DNA of 64,000 nt. Source: Peltaster fructicola (taxonomy: Eukaryota > Ascomycota > Dothideomycetes). Positions within the stretch are counted from its first letter, which is position 1, and every line of letters starts with the position of its first letter. The translations under genes were made by a program, and so were the position numbers. The DNA lies in NCBI GenBank assembly GCA_001592805.2, contig CP051142.1, positions 372,001 to 436,000 on the forward strand, in the 5' to 3' direction. Shown here in pieces: positions 10,325 through 20,448 of the stretch. A model generated the notes under the pieces. That model was given only the letters and a program-made list of their open reading frames with translations. It ran no database searches and was not told the origin of the DNA.

Positions 10325-11134
10325 CTACTCTCCATGCTGCCAGAGGGAGACCATGTCCTTGCCTTGCCCAGCATGATGCGATCTGGCTGGTGCCCAATGC
10401 GCAATCCTGCGCAGCCTGTGTCCTTGAGCTGTGCCAGAGTTCTCTGCCTCGCCAGCATTGTTGTGTGTGATCTCACGGCCCGGGCTTCTGAACAATGCCT
10501 CGTACACAGTGCTGTTCAGACCATGAGGAGGACCACCTGCGCTCAGCGGCTTGCCCAATGGGAACTCGACACAAATGAGGGTCCCCTCAGGCGCAAGCAG
10601 GTCGCTCATACGTTTCGCCCACTGTGGTCGCATCTCCGGAGGAAGTGCGCAGAGGAATGTGTAGTCGTAGATGAGATCAAACTTGGTAGTACAGACCTTT
10701 GTCAGGAAGGCGTCTTCGAAGAAATTCTCTTCAAGAAACTCTGCCTTGCCTGGCCCGATAGTTTGGTCATGGACAGGATAGTCCTTGCGATCTTTCTCCT
10801 CTGCAGCCTGCAGCTGTCTAGCATTGGTTATGGCAGTTTCTGCAGTGTCCAGTCCCACTGCATCATATCCGTAGCTCGATAGCAAAACGACGTCGTAGCC
10901 GGCACCACAGCCTGGCACGAGAGCACGCCTCCTCGTACCATTTCGCATTGGACTTCCTAGGATGCTGGACTTGTCGTTGAGAGTGTCAACGAGAGCTAGA
11001 TTGGGGCGACTGCGATCCCACGGCGTGACTTTCTTCTGCCATAATGCCTCCCATCCTTTCGCTTGTTGTGCCGCAGGAACCTCCGAGAAAGTCTGACGAA
11101 GCAGCTCTACATCTTGTGTATTTGTTGATGTCAT
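10325..11134 (-). CDS. TPMT-family thiol/thiocyanate methyltransferase
   Basis: A 269-residue SAM-dependent methyltransferase of the thiopurine S-methyltransferase (TPMT/thiocyanate methyltransferase) family. The first part holds the WEALWQKKVTPWDRSRPN motif. The SAM-binding loop is RRALVPGCGAGYDVVLLSS (about residues 68-86). FDLIYDYTFLCALPPEMRP and the closing HWAPARSHHAGQGKDMVSLW are characteristic of fungal members. The frame is open for 71 further codons upstream, but the Met at 11134 (MTSTNTQ) matches the usual family start. The substrate cannot be read from the sequence; fungal relatives methylate halides, thiocyanate or thiols. It is divergent from the MFS gene at 11564. Confidence 0.88.
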   Translation of the reverse strand: MTSTNTQDVELLRQTFSEVPAAQQAKGWEALWQKKVTPWDRSRPNLALVDTLNDKSSILGSPMRNGTRRRALVPGCGAGYDVVLLSSYGYDAVGLDTAETAITNARQLQAAEEKDRKDYPVHDQTIGPGKAEFLEENFFEDAFLTKVCTTKFDLIYDYTFLCALPPEMRPQWAKRMSDLLAPEGTLICVEFPLGKPLSAGGPPHGLNSTVYEALFRSPGREITHNNAGEAENSGTAQGHRLRRIAHWAPARSHHAGQGKDMVSLWQHGE

Positions 11135-11563
11135 CGAAGTGGTTGTTTCTCGAAACGCGTGTGGCACAGCGATCGAAATCACAGCGGTCTTCTTACCATC
11201 GAGCTTGATAGTGAGCAGCCAGTAATGCGTCCATGCCTGCAATATGGCAATGCAGAGATCTGCAGGCCGATCTGCTTTCAGGGATGCTGACGTGCGGCGA
11301 AGTCGGTCCACGGCTTGTCGGCACATCTCGAACTGCTGCTTCCTCATTCAACGCTACCATCGCCATGCACGATTAGTCTTTGGTCCCATCAAATACGCAG
11401 ATCGACGCTGTAGTCTCGTTCGATTATAACCGGTAGGTTGTGTGTCTTTCATCTCCCCATACCTAGGTTGCAATCCATCATTATCCCTAAGTGTACAGCT
11501 CCTATCGCCAGTAAGACTCGAGTCACCGTCGATGACGTTCTGGAAAGCACCACAACACGCATA
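11135..11563. other. divergent promoter region
   Basis: A 429-base shared upstream region of the methyltransferase and the MFS exporter. No motif stands out. Confidence 0.4.
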
Positions 11564-13376
11564 ATGGGCCCACTGGTCAAAGACCACGACGAGACGATAT
11601 CTTCAGACGACAGCACACCCTCGACACCAGAACCTACGTTACCACAGCTCGCCGTAGCAGAAAGTCTTACCATTGAGAAAGCAGAGCCTCATGATATCGA
11701 TCGTGGACGAAGAGGCTCGTCCCTGTCGATAGCGACAGTATCAGAAGATGAAGTACACGATGCACAAGTACCGCCACACCGCAGTCGAAGTCGAGCACAC
11801 TCGTCCGTGCGGTCAGTCGTAAGAGATGCTGTGATAGTGCCACGAGAGGAAAGGAGAGGTCTTTTCGCAAGATTCGCAGTCATCGCCGAGGTGACAGAGC
11901 CACATGACTATACACGCAAGAAGAAATGGACAATCACCTTCATTGTGGCTGTTGCTGCCGCTGCTGCACCAATGGGATCAGCGATTATCCTTCCCGCCTT
12001 GTCAGAGGTACAGCAAGCTCTCGATGCTGGAGCAGTCATCGTCAATTTGAGCGTGGCATTATATATGCTGAGCAGTGAGTACGGCCGCTAGGCTAAGGAC
12101 CATGCTGACCTTGTGTAGTGTCGATCTTTCCTTTGTGGTGGTCCAGCTTCAGCGAGACTCTCGGCCGCCGAACTATCTATATCGTGTCGTTTACACTTTT
12201 CTTGATCTTCAACATCCTTGCAGCGGTGTCTGTCAATATAGGGATGTTCATCGTTACACGACTGCTCGCTGGTGGAGCTGCTGCGTCAGTCCAAGCTGTC
12301 GGCGCAGGCACCATAGCAGATGTCTGGGAAGTCAAGGAGCGTGGTCGTGCCATGGGCATATTCTACCTTGGACCACTCTGCTCCCCTTGCTAGCACCATT
12401 CATTGGTGGAGCATTGACGCTGGGCCTGGGATGGCGTAGTCCACAATGGTTCTTGGCGATATTTGGCTTTTGCGTGCTGGTGATGATCATCATTTGTCTG
12501 CCGGAGACACTGAAGGTCAGGCAGAACCTCGCAGCAGCAGCTGAGGCCGAAGTCGTGGATATTGCAGTCAACGAGAAGCCGGAAGCACTCACACGCGTTT
12601 CCACTCACAAGTCGGTACAAATGCGCACGAAGAAGCTCGCTGTTATGTGCAGAAGAGCTTTGCTGGATCCGTTGCACATCATTGTCTACCTCAAGTTTCC
12701 AGCAGTTGCAATGTGTGTTGGCTATGCAAGCATTGTCTTCGGCTCGTTGTATGTGCTCAACATCTCAGTCGAATATACCTTCTCTCGATCGCCTTACAAC
12801 TACAGCAGTCTGGTCATCGGCTTGCTGTATCTGCCTAACAGCTTTGGCTACTTCTTGTCATCGATCTTTGGAGGTCCCTGGGTTGACAAAATCATGCACC
12901 GCGAGGCACGAAAAGCTGGTAGATATGATGACAAAGGTCGTCTGAAGTTTATACCCGAGGACCGCATGAGAGAGAATGCTTGGATAGGAGCTATCTTGTT
13001 TCCTTGTGGAATGCTGATCTACGGCTGGACAGCACGATATGGCGTCAATATTGCAGCGCCTATGGTAGCCAATTTCCTCTTTGGACTGGGCAGCATGTTG
13101 GTCTTCGCCATGGTGACCACGATGCTGACAGAGTTTATGCCACGCAAGGCATCTCATGGTATTGCCCTGAACAACTTCGTCAGGAACATCCTTTCTTGTG
13201 TTGGAACGATCGTAGCTCAACCACTGATCGTCGCCATCAGCAATGGCTGGTTGTTTACCATTCTTGGACTTGTTTGTCTGTTCAGCGGAATCGTGACCAT
13301 TCTGGTCATGAAACACTTCGGTGCCCGATGGCGTGAAGGTATGGAGGAGCGGATGGAAAAGGCTATGGGTGATTGA
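11564..13376 (+). CDS. Qdr3/Dtr1-like MFS drug:H+ antiporter (DHA1), apparent one-base frameshift
   Basis: A plasma-membrane exporter of the DHA1 family. The exons are 11564-12074 and 12119-13376, with an intron at 12075-12118 (GTGAGT...TGTAG). The N-terminal 120 residues are hydrophilic and cytosolic. Membrane segments begin at WTITFIVAVAAAAAPMGSAI. The loop motif SETLGRRT and LPNSFGYFLSSIFGGPWVD are typical of Qdr2/Qdr3-like carriers. At 12383-12387 the frame breaks: GIFYLGPLCSP runs into a stop at 12391, while the next frame continues LLAPFIGGALTLGLGW exactly as the family expects. One base, probably a C in the CCCC run, is missing. No GT-AG intron can explain this. With that base the product would be 589 residues and complete, so a sequencing error is more likely than a dead gene. 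It converges on the next gene, 38 bases away. Confidence 0.85.
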
Positions 13377-13414
13377 TGTTGTTTGTTGTCTGAGCGATGG
13401 CGCTGGTGGTTTTG

Positions 13415-14461
13415 TTACAGGTCTGGTATGCCATCGATGAATCTGACATTACTTGGACTGTCTCGGGGTCGTGTGAGCTCTCTCCTGATCACCTGGGTGT
13501 CTGTAGAAGAGTAGTCCTCAAGTCCGAGAGACGACTTCCGTATGGCCTGGGATTGGACATCTCGAACGAAATGCACTCTTTCGATGCCGCTGTTGTCAAG
13601 CATTGTCGCTATACCGTCGATTATCCAGAAAGGTGCTCCCGGATACATCAAGGTCGGTCGTGCTACCATGATGCGAAATGTTGCCAGGCTCTCGCAGCAC
13701 GCTAACAACGCAAAGGCCAGTGCATCCTCTCGGGATCCATACTTTATGGCCACAGCCTGCAGGAAGCGTCGTCCACGCCGACCGACTGTGCGTAGGAAGA
13801 TGTAAAGCAGCTTCGTCGACGAGAACGCGAGTTCTGTCTTACTATACAACTCGGAAAGTGCTTCAGCATGTATCGTGCGACATGTTCGCAAGATGTCCAG
13901 CTCACCTGGACTGACAGGCCCTACGGCAGGTACAGCCATTAGTTGGAACGTAGCAGAGCTGTACGGATCTTCCTGAATATGACAACGCCGACCCAGCCTT
14001 GGCAGTATATATCCATATATTTGCAATCTGATCTCAACTGGGAGCTTCATGAAGCTGCTATCATCACCGTGGGCACGCTTGCTGCATTGAGGCTTCCTCT
14101 TCGGTTGACTCGGAGGAGACGGAGATCGTCCGAGTGGCCATCTCTCACTTCGAAGCCGTTTGCGCGGCATCCGCGTTGCGAGTCGTATGCATTTCTTGTG
14201 GTGAAAGTCGGTCATCTCTGCTTCCATGAACTTGTGATCAGTGATTGGGTTATCGAGGAGTGTCACACTAGCATCCTTCGCCTTGAAGACCGCACAATTG
14301 ATGCAGCGAGAGCCTTCTTCGAGCGATTCGAGAGGTGGCCTGTCTGATACGTGCCCTATCGCGGCGAGTTGTCTTGCGGTAGCCAAGTCATTCTCCCAGT
14401 AAGAGTCTTTGAAGGTCTGTAAGCGCTCGGCATAGCTCAGTCTACTCCCTGGGAGCGCCAT
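13415..14461 (-). CDS. BIR-like zinc module plus F-box/2EXR-like domain protein
   Basis: A 348-residue single-exon protein. The start is set at 14461 (MALPGSRLSYAERL); 32 further codons upstream look non-coding. Residues 8-95 resemble a baculovirus IAP repeat (BIR): an RLQTFKDSYW opening, a TARQLAAIGHVS helix, a CINC pair, DNPITDHKF and a final HHKKC. The ligand order Cys-x2-Cys...His...Cys fits zinc binding, although the His-Cys spacing is wider than in classical BIRs. A basic stretch follows (RKRLRSERWPLGRSPSPP). From about residue 137, FMKLPVEIRLQIYGYILPRL is an F-box or 2EXR-like helix pair typical of fungal proteins, followed by LRTCRTIHAEALSELYSKT. The BIR assignment is by eye. An adaptor role is inference. 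Confidence 0.65.
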   Translation of the reverse strand: MALPGSRLSYAERLQTFKDSYWENDLATARQLAAIGHVSDRPPLESLEEGSRCINCAVFKAKDASVTLLDNPITDHKFMEAEMTDFHHKKCIRLATRMPRKRLRSERWPLGRSPSPPSQPKRKPQCSKRAHGDDSSFMKLPVEIRLQIYGYILPRLGRRCHIQEDPYSSATFQLMAVPAVGPVSPGELDILRTCRTIHAEALSELYSKTELAFSSTKLLYIFLRTVGRRGRRFLQAVAIKYGSREDALAFALLACCESLATFRIMVARPTLMYPGAPFWIIDGIATMLDNSGIERVHFVRDVQSQAIRKSSLGLEDYSSTDTQVIRRELTRPRDSPSNVRFIDGIPDL

Positions 14462-15214
14462 TGTGCGGCAGCATATCGTTGTTGTAGGATCGAGCAGATG
14501 GAGCGATTGCTGGTCCTGGACGTGTTGAAACAGTTTCCTCCGCCACTTTGATAACAAACAGCGTTGTCGTACAGATCGAGTGTTGAACCTAGACCTGTGG
14601 AGCCAGTCGTTGAGGTCAGCGAGTGGTGAAGCTCTCGAGCATCGTGAAGTAAAGTGGTCGTCACTGCTCCATACGAGCGCGCACGGACCAGATTAGACCT
14701 CATGTGAATACCACTAATAAGGGATGTCTTTCGACGCTCTTGTCCTCCTCTGTCGATAGACACCATAACCCATGTCATTCGCCAAGCTGATCAGACGACC
14801 TCCAGCACGAATGCAGCAGTGGCCGTTCATGCAGTTTGCCCATCGGACGTGCTAGGAATCATAGCTTGTCCCTGCTACGATCAGACCGGACACTTCGATG
14901 AAGAGCTGCACGACAAGAAAATACCCAATACCAGCACCAGCTGTCATCGCTAGCTTGCATCTCCTCGTCAATCGATAAGACGTGTCTACCAGAAGGTGCA
15001 CTCCTTATGTAACTCTCATCAGGCTTCTGCGCTGCCATACATGACTGAAGACACTAGCCATGCAGGAACTGCAAGAGTACTCACGCCTGCCAAGATGGAC
15101 TTCCTGTGCGTGTAGACTCATGTAGGTTGATGGTGAGGAGCATCACCAACGCAAACGAGCTTGCGCCGTCTGGTAATGTATAAGCAGTCGTCATCTCAAC
15201 CACCCAGGTCCACG
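14462..15214. other. intergenic region upstream of a relic gene
   Basis: No coding signal could be supported. The missing N-terminal half of the decayed monooxygenase downstream should have been here, but I could not recognise its Rossmann motif. Confidence 0.4.
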
Positions 15215-16130
15215 TATCTTGCCGCCAGCGTTCTGTGCGGCTCTCGTCGCCCAGGAGGCGAGAGACAAGACTGTAGTGGACATCCTCTGAAAAGGTTAGG
15301 ATGGCAATGGAGATCGTCTGTGTTGGCAGCGCTCGATACCACGATACTATTGTGGTTGGCGCTGATAGTGCTCACAGCAAAGTACGGATCCTGATGCGCT
15401 CATCGAGAATGGCTGCAGGGTCTTCCATCGACACCGAAAAGCTTGTTCAGACCAGCTATCGAAGCCTATGGGTGCAATCCTCTCAAAAGGTGGTCTACAC
15501 ACTGGCGACTCTACTACGACTCACAGTCCAGTGGCATCAGCACACTCTCTTTGCTGGTTCTCGTCAGTGATGTTCGTTATTTACGAAAATTGCCTACGTC
15601 GACTCGAGAGCATGAATGATACACTGTCGAGGATCGAACTGATATGGTCGAGCGTTGAATCTATCTCACACTCGCAACCCTGCTGACGCTATGCTACGTA
15701 TACGGGATGAAGCTAGAGAATGGTCTTGTGAGTGTGCAGAGAGTATACTGGATCGCTGGAGCTGACATGGTCGGTCCGTTCTTCCTGGTGATGCTGCCGC
15801 AAATCCGAACATAGAACAGCTGCAAGCTAGAACAACGGCCTCATTGATGTTGTTGCTCTAGTCAACGAGCTTATTGGATCGCCTCCGCCGTCAAGTGAGG
15901 CATTGCAGTCAGTCTTCGATACATTCCAGACCAAGTGACATGGTTCGGCTAAGGAGGCCCGGGATATGGCGAGTCTAATCACAGCTACGAGGACTGGGCT
16001 TACGAGTGACTCAATCTTTGCCTGTCGAGTTGTTCCTTGACAGCTTGTACAACAACGGATGGCTGCATCACTCGTGCGAGAGATGAAACAAGCACCCATG
16101 TTCTCAACACCCGTGGAAAACGCTGGATGA
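15215..16130 (+). pseudogene. decayed PaxM-type FAD-dependent monooxygenase
   Basis: Pieces of one FAD monooxygenase appear in order, in changing frames, with stops between them. Near 15250 is RDKTVVDIL, matching the DKSKILLNK strand of the family. At 15331-15400 is GSARYHDTIVVGADSAHSKV, the conserved DG-type FAD motif usually GDIVVGADGVHSKVR. At about 15420-15530 is the lid segment, with GDSTTT continuing it. At about 15760-15815 is HGRSVLPGDAAANPN, matching GRIVLLGDSVHKMTPN. At about 15840-15930 is LIDVVALVNELIGSPPPSSE, matching the helix that follows. The FAD-binding N-terminus is absent. Many breaks suggest an old, non-functional copy of a host gene. Confidence 0.75.
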
Positions 16131-16580
16131 ATGATTCGCGGTAATGGCAGACATGCCGAACTTGATCTGTTCGAAAGGTCATGCTCTGGTCACATCCTGA
16201 CAGTTGCTGCGACCGCCGTGGGGCCTCATATTAAATTCACGAACGCTGCTATATATGCATGTGTCGATCGGAATGCTTCATCTCTGCACGATGGGCACGT
16301 TTGCTCCGAAGTATGACAGTCGCGTGTTACGCTTGTGCAGTGACCACAATTACAGCTTCCTTTATTGGCAACCCGACTGTCGTAGCCGCTCAGTGGAGGT
16401 CAAATGCCGACGGATCGTCCTTATGCTATCCTGCGTCATTCACGATCACACTTGACAGCCTTTGAGACTCAACAGCTGTCATCCTACCTTCAGTCTCGCC
16501 TCGCATGGTCTCGAAGACTCTGTACTAAGATAGAGCCTTCTCATAACCATAACAGATCGAAGTCACAATCATACTCTACC

Positions 16581-17852
16581 ATGACGTCTCAAATGCCGAG
16601 AATTGGATGGACTGGCTTGGGAGCGATGGGTGGTGGTATGGCCACCAACCTGGTCAAGAAAGGTTTCAAGGTGACTGGCTATGATGTATACCAACCACTG
16701 GTGGACAAATTCGTACAGGCTGGCGGCACAGCTGCGAAGACTCCCAAAGAAGCGGCAAATGGCGTCGACTTCTTCATCTCAATGGTAGCCAATGCTGCCC
16801 AGAACGAGGCACTGCTCTTCGACGGATCAGATGCTGCCATCCACAGTATCGGACAACACAAGACCTTCATACTGTGCTCTACATGCCCTCCAGACTTCGC
16901 AATAGCACTTCGAAAACGTTTCGACGATGCAGGGCGATCAGACATCAGGCTTCTGGATTGTCCAGTCTCTGGCGGCACTATACGTGCAGCGGATGGCACT
17001 CTTTCGATCTTCGAATCAGGTCCCGAAGAACACCTCGAAGCTGCACACGAAGTGCTACAGAGCATGTCAGCAAACCTGTATCGCATGGGACCAATCCCGA
17101 ATGGCTCGAAGACAAAGTGTGTCCATCAGTTGTTAGCAGCTACGAATATCATCTCGGCCTCTGAGGCTATGGGCATAGCAGCTACAGTCGGACTGAACAC
17201 TCAAGCCGTCTACGAGCACGTGAATGAGTCAGACGGTGCGAGCTTCATGTTCGAGAACCGTGTGCCTCACATGCTCAAGAACGACTGGTCGCCATTCTCA
17301 GCACTCGGTATCATCCTCAAAGACGCAAGTATTGTCACCGCAGTAGCTCGGCAGGAGGCGTTCGCCACGCCATTGGTCTCGACTGCAGAGCAAGAGTACT
17401 TTAGAGGAGTAGGCCAGGGCTTACTCAAGGACGACGACGCCAAGCTGGTCCAGATGTACCTGCCAAGGGATAAGAGCGACCTCGTTTCCGTCAAGGCTGA
17501 AGCCGATATCAAGATGGTCAAGTCGCATCAAATAAGCAAGGAAATGGTCGCAGATCTGCTTGCTGGCATACATCTGGCTGCATCGATGGAGTGCATGGCG
17601 TTCTGCAAGAAGCTTGGGATCGACCGTAAGTTGATGTACGAGATCGTTTCGAAAGCTGCAGGCTGGTCAGCGATCTTTGTCAAACATATACCTGGTATGT
17701 TGGAGAAGGACAGTTGGTGTCTAGAAGATTGTGCCGCCGCAGAGTCGGTTGGCAGCAGCCTGGCTACTATCGTCGAGAAGTGCCATCTCATCAAGTATCC
17801 CTGTCCTATGGCGGAGCAGGCATTGACGCAATTCGCTTTCGCAAGACTGTGA
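16581..17852 (+). CDS. beta-hydroxyacid dehydrogenase (3-hydroxyisobutyrate / L-threonate dehydrogenase-like)
   Basis: A 423-residue NAD(P)-dependent oxidoreductase of the 6-phosphogluconate/3-hydroxyisobutyrate dehydrogenase family. The Rossmann motif GWTGLGAMGGGMATNLVKKG lies at residues 8-27. DCPVSGGTIRAADGTLS is the substrate-binding signature. The catalytic-lysine segment is NGSKTKCVHQLLAATNIISA. After the first C-terminal helical domain there is a second similar helical domain (from about residue 300, with a new DLLAGIHLAASMECMAF helix), longer than the roughly 300-residue bacterial enzymes. The start is chosen at 16581 (ACCATGACG); an upstream in-frame extension is open but looks non-coding. 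The substrate is uncertain: threonate, 3-hydroxyisobutyrate or a related sugar acid. It converges on the acyl-CoA synthetase. Confidence 0.85.
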   Translation: MTSQMPRIGWTGLGAMGGGMATNLVKKGFKVTGYDVYQPLVDKFVQAGGTAAKTPKEAANGVDFFISMVANAAQNEALLFDGSDAAIHSIGQHKTFILCSTCPPDFAIALRKRFDDAGRSDIRLLDCPVSGGTIRAADGTLSIFESGPEEHLEAAHEVLQSMSANLYRMGPIPNGSKTKCVHQLLAATNIISASEAMGIAATVGLNTQAVYEHVNESDGASFMFENRVPHMLKNDWSPFSALGIILKDASIVTAVARQEAFATPLVSTAEQEYFRGVGQGLLKDDDAKLVQMYLPRDKSDLVSVKAEADIKMVKSHQISKEMVADLLAGIHLAASMECMAFCKKLGIDRKLMYEIVSKAAGWSAIFVKHIPGMLEKDSWCLEDCAAAESVGSSLATIVEKCHLIKYPCPMAEQALTQFAFARL

Positions 17853-17984
17853 GAAGGGGATTAACCATCGAATGATAGGATATAATACGTTATTGAACGC
17901 CGCTAAGTCATCCTAGATGTATGCTTTCATGGTACACTGGCCAAGCCATTCATTACCCACTTTCGTAAAGCGAGCAGCAAGATT

Positions 17985-20388
17985 CTAGTTTCCGTATGCC
18001 TGCTTGACCTCGTTCTTGTACTTCTCCAACAGGCCTCTACGGTTGAGCTTCTGTGCGGAGGTGACAAGACCCTGCAATATGTTAGCTAGTGTTGAGGTGG
18101 ACGAGACAAAACTTACGCTCTCTGGAGTCCACTCCACGTCACTCAGTACAATGCCATCAATGATCTCGATGCCTGCAAGACCACGGCTCTTGCCAGCTTG
18201 CTGGACTTCACGGAGAACAATAGCGTTCAAGTCCTTGTTTTGACACAATTCATCATGTGTGCCGCTGATGTTGTTCTGCGATGCCAGCTCTTTCAATGCC
18301 TTCTCCACTGGTGTGATGATGGCGACAGGTTTCGTTGCATCTGGTGAAGCGTAAACACAGATGTTGTTGACGACCGGACATGCTCGGTAGCGTGACTCCA
18401 ACTTCTCCAGCGCAATGTACTCTCCATTCAAAGTCTTCACCAAGTTCTTCTTGCGGTCAATGATCCTGAGTTGTCCCTGGCTGTCGAACTCGCCGATGTC
18501 ACCAGTCTTAAACCATCCGTCATCTGTAAATGCCTCCTTCGTCTCTTTCTCAAGATCGAGGTAACCCTTGGCGATTGAATCACCTCGGATCCAGATCTCA
18601 CCTTGTGGTGGCGTGTTCGTGGAGTAGTATCCGGCATCTGCGTAGTCTACGAGCTTGACCTCAGCGCTTGCAGGAATCTCTCCAAGCGCGGTATCGGTCC
18701 AGGCACAAGGGTCTGTGACGGCACCCATGGCGCTGTGATAATGTTAGCAGAGTCTTGAACGAGGGCTGAGGTACTGACGCTGTCTCTGTTAGACCGTAAC
18801 CAGAAATCATAGGAGCAATGGTCATCGAAACGAAGCGCTGCGTATCCTGGGCAACAGATCCACCTCCGTTGAAGCAGATTCGCAGCCTACCACCAGTGCC
18901 AGCAGCAATCTTCCTGAACACGACGCTGTCCACGATGCCAGCACCAACACTGTGCATTGGTACAAAGGAGTGGTGGCCCAAGATGAAGCTCTTCCAGTTG
19001 TATCCTGCCCAGAAGATGTTTCGTGCGATTGGCCTCTGCTCGGCGACCTTAGCGAGAATGCCCTTCTTGATAGTCTCCCAGACCGCTGGCACACCAACAA
19101 GGATAGTTGGCTTGAACTCGGCGATGTCACCACTGCAGTTGCGCATGTTTGTCTCGGCGATAGTCTTTGGGTTTCCATATCCCATAGTACCTCCCCACCA
19201 GAGGCAGGCAGTCTCAAACATGAATTCCAGGATGTGCGCCAGTGGGAGATATGTCAGGAGAGCATCACCGGGACCCAAGAACGGTCCCACGACGAAATCA
19301 ACACCAGTGATTGCTGCAATAACGTTGCGGTGAGTCAAGAGCACACCTTTTGGCGCTCCAGTCGAACCTGAGGTATACATGATGCAGCAGAGATCATCAG
19401 CATGTGGTGGAACTGGCTCCACCGTGCTCTTCTCGCCCAGCTTCAGAAGCTCGGAAAAGGCCAAGACCTCGAGGTGTGGGTGTGCGTCTTTGAGCTTCTT
19501 GATGTTCTCCTGCAGCTTCGCTGGCTCCATAGCGGTCGTTGGCGCCTCGTCGTCATTGTAGACAACGTACTTGATGTCCTTTGCCTCCTTGAAAGGGTTG
19601 ATCACCGTTGAGAGAAGGTGCGGATCCAAGAAGAGGAGCTTGGCGTGTGTCTGCAGAAGGGAGTGCTTCAAGCCCTCTTCTCCGAGAGTATCGTATGCCG
19701 TGACGATTGGCATGCTCTGACTTCCAGCACCATGTGCAACAGCCAGCCAGTATGGATGTGTGGCAGCAAAGATATGCACCCTGTCCTCTGCCTTCAGTCC
19801 GAGCTCGCGGAAGCCTCGTCCAACCTTGAGAGCAAGCTGCTCATACTCCACAAAGGACATGTATTCATATCCCGAGAGCTCATAGTATGACCATTTCTTG
19901 TCAACATCCTGCTGCTTGCCGTCCACCATCTTCTTCACCTTTTTGGTCTCGTAGTGCATCTTGATCAGCTTTCGTCTTCCCAGAGCCTTGGCGTTGCCAT
20001 ATTTGCGGCTGGACTGTCGTAGGATGTCGTAGACCGTGTTGATATCAGGACCTGGCGTTGATCGCAGTTTGTCTAGAGACTTTGCATTGCGGTATGGCAC
20101 GGTCTCGCCCTCTTTCTTCACAGCTCCTGGAACAGGCAGGTTGAAAGGCCCTCCTCGATACGGCTTGGGCTGCGGCACAAAGGTCTTGAGGTTTCGGTAG
20201 TTGAGGATGTCGGTCATCGTGGCGGTGCCAAAATGAAGCTGTAACTGTGTGATGAGCTCGGTCTTGACCACTTCGAATAAGCTGCGGTCGGGCTTGTAAA
20301 TCAAAGAACGAAGGCCTGGCGGTAATGACACCGCGGCGTTATCTTGTTGCGCCGGTGCAGCAGGTGCCTGGAGCGACGTCATTGTCAT
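17985..20388 (-). CDS. long-chain fatty acid-CoA ligase (Faa1/Faa4-like)
   Basis: An adenylate-forming enzyme that activates long-chain fatty acids to acyl-CoA. The exons are 20388-18779, 18732-18117 and 18071-17985, with introns of 46 and 45 nt (770 residues). The P-loop-like motif is MYTSGSTGAPKGV and the core motif is SGYGLTETAAMG, restored exactly across the first intron. GWFKTGDIGEF and IIDRKKNLVKTLNGEYIAL complete the AMP-binding signatures. The closing LVTSAQKLNRRGLLEKYK is standard for fungal Faa proteins. The second intron is a multiple of three with no stop, so its retention would add 15 residues near the C-terminus. The first donor is GTCAGT. The N-terminus is longer than usual; a start at 20217 (MTDILNYRN) or 20448 is also possible. 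Confidence 0.93.
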
Positions 20389-20448
20389 GCTGCTGAGCTT
20401 GGCCAAGTGCACGGTCAGCGGTGAACCCAGCACACGCGGATGCAACAC

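Noticed and set aside
10310-10882. A 190-codon forward frame opposite the methyltransferase
   Set aside because: It is antisense to a well-supported gene and shows no family resemblance.
12355-12400. Programmed -1 frameshifting as an explanation for the MFS break
   Set aside because: There is no canonical slippery heptamer or nearby strong stem. Four similar one-base deficits elsewhere make sequence error more likely.
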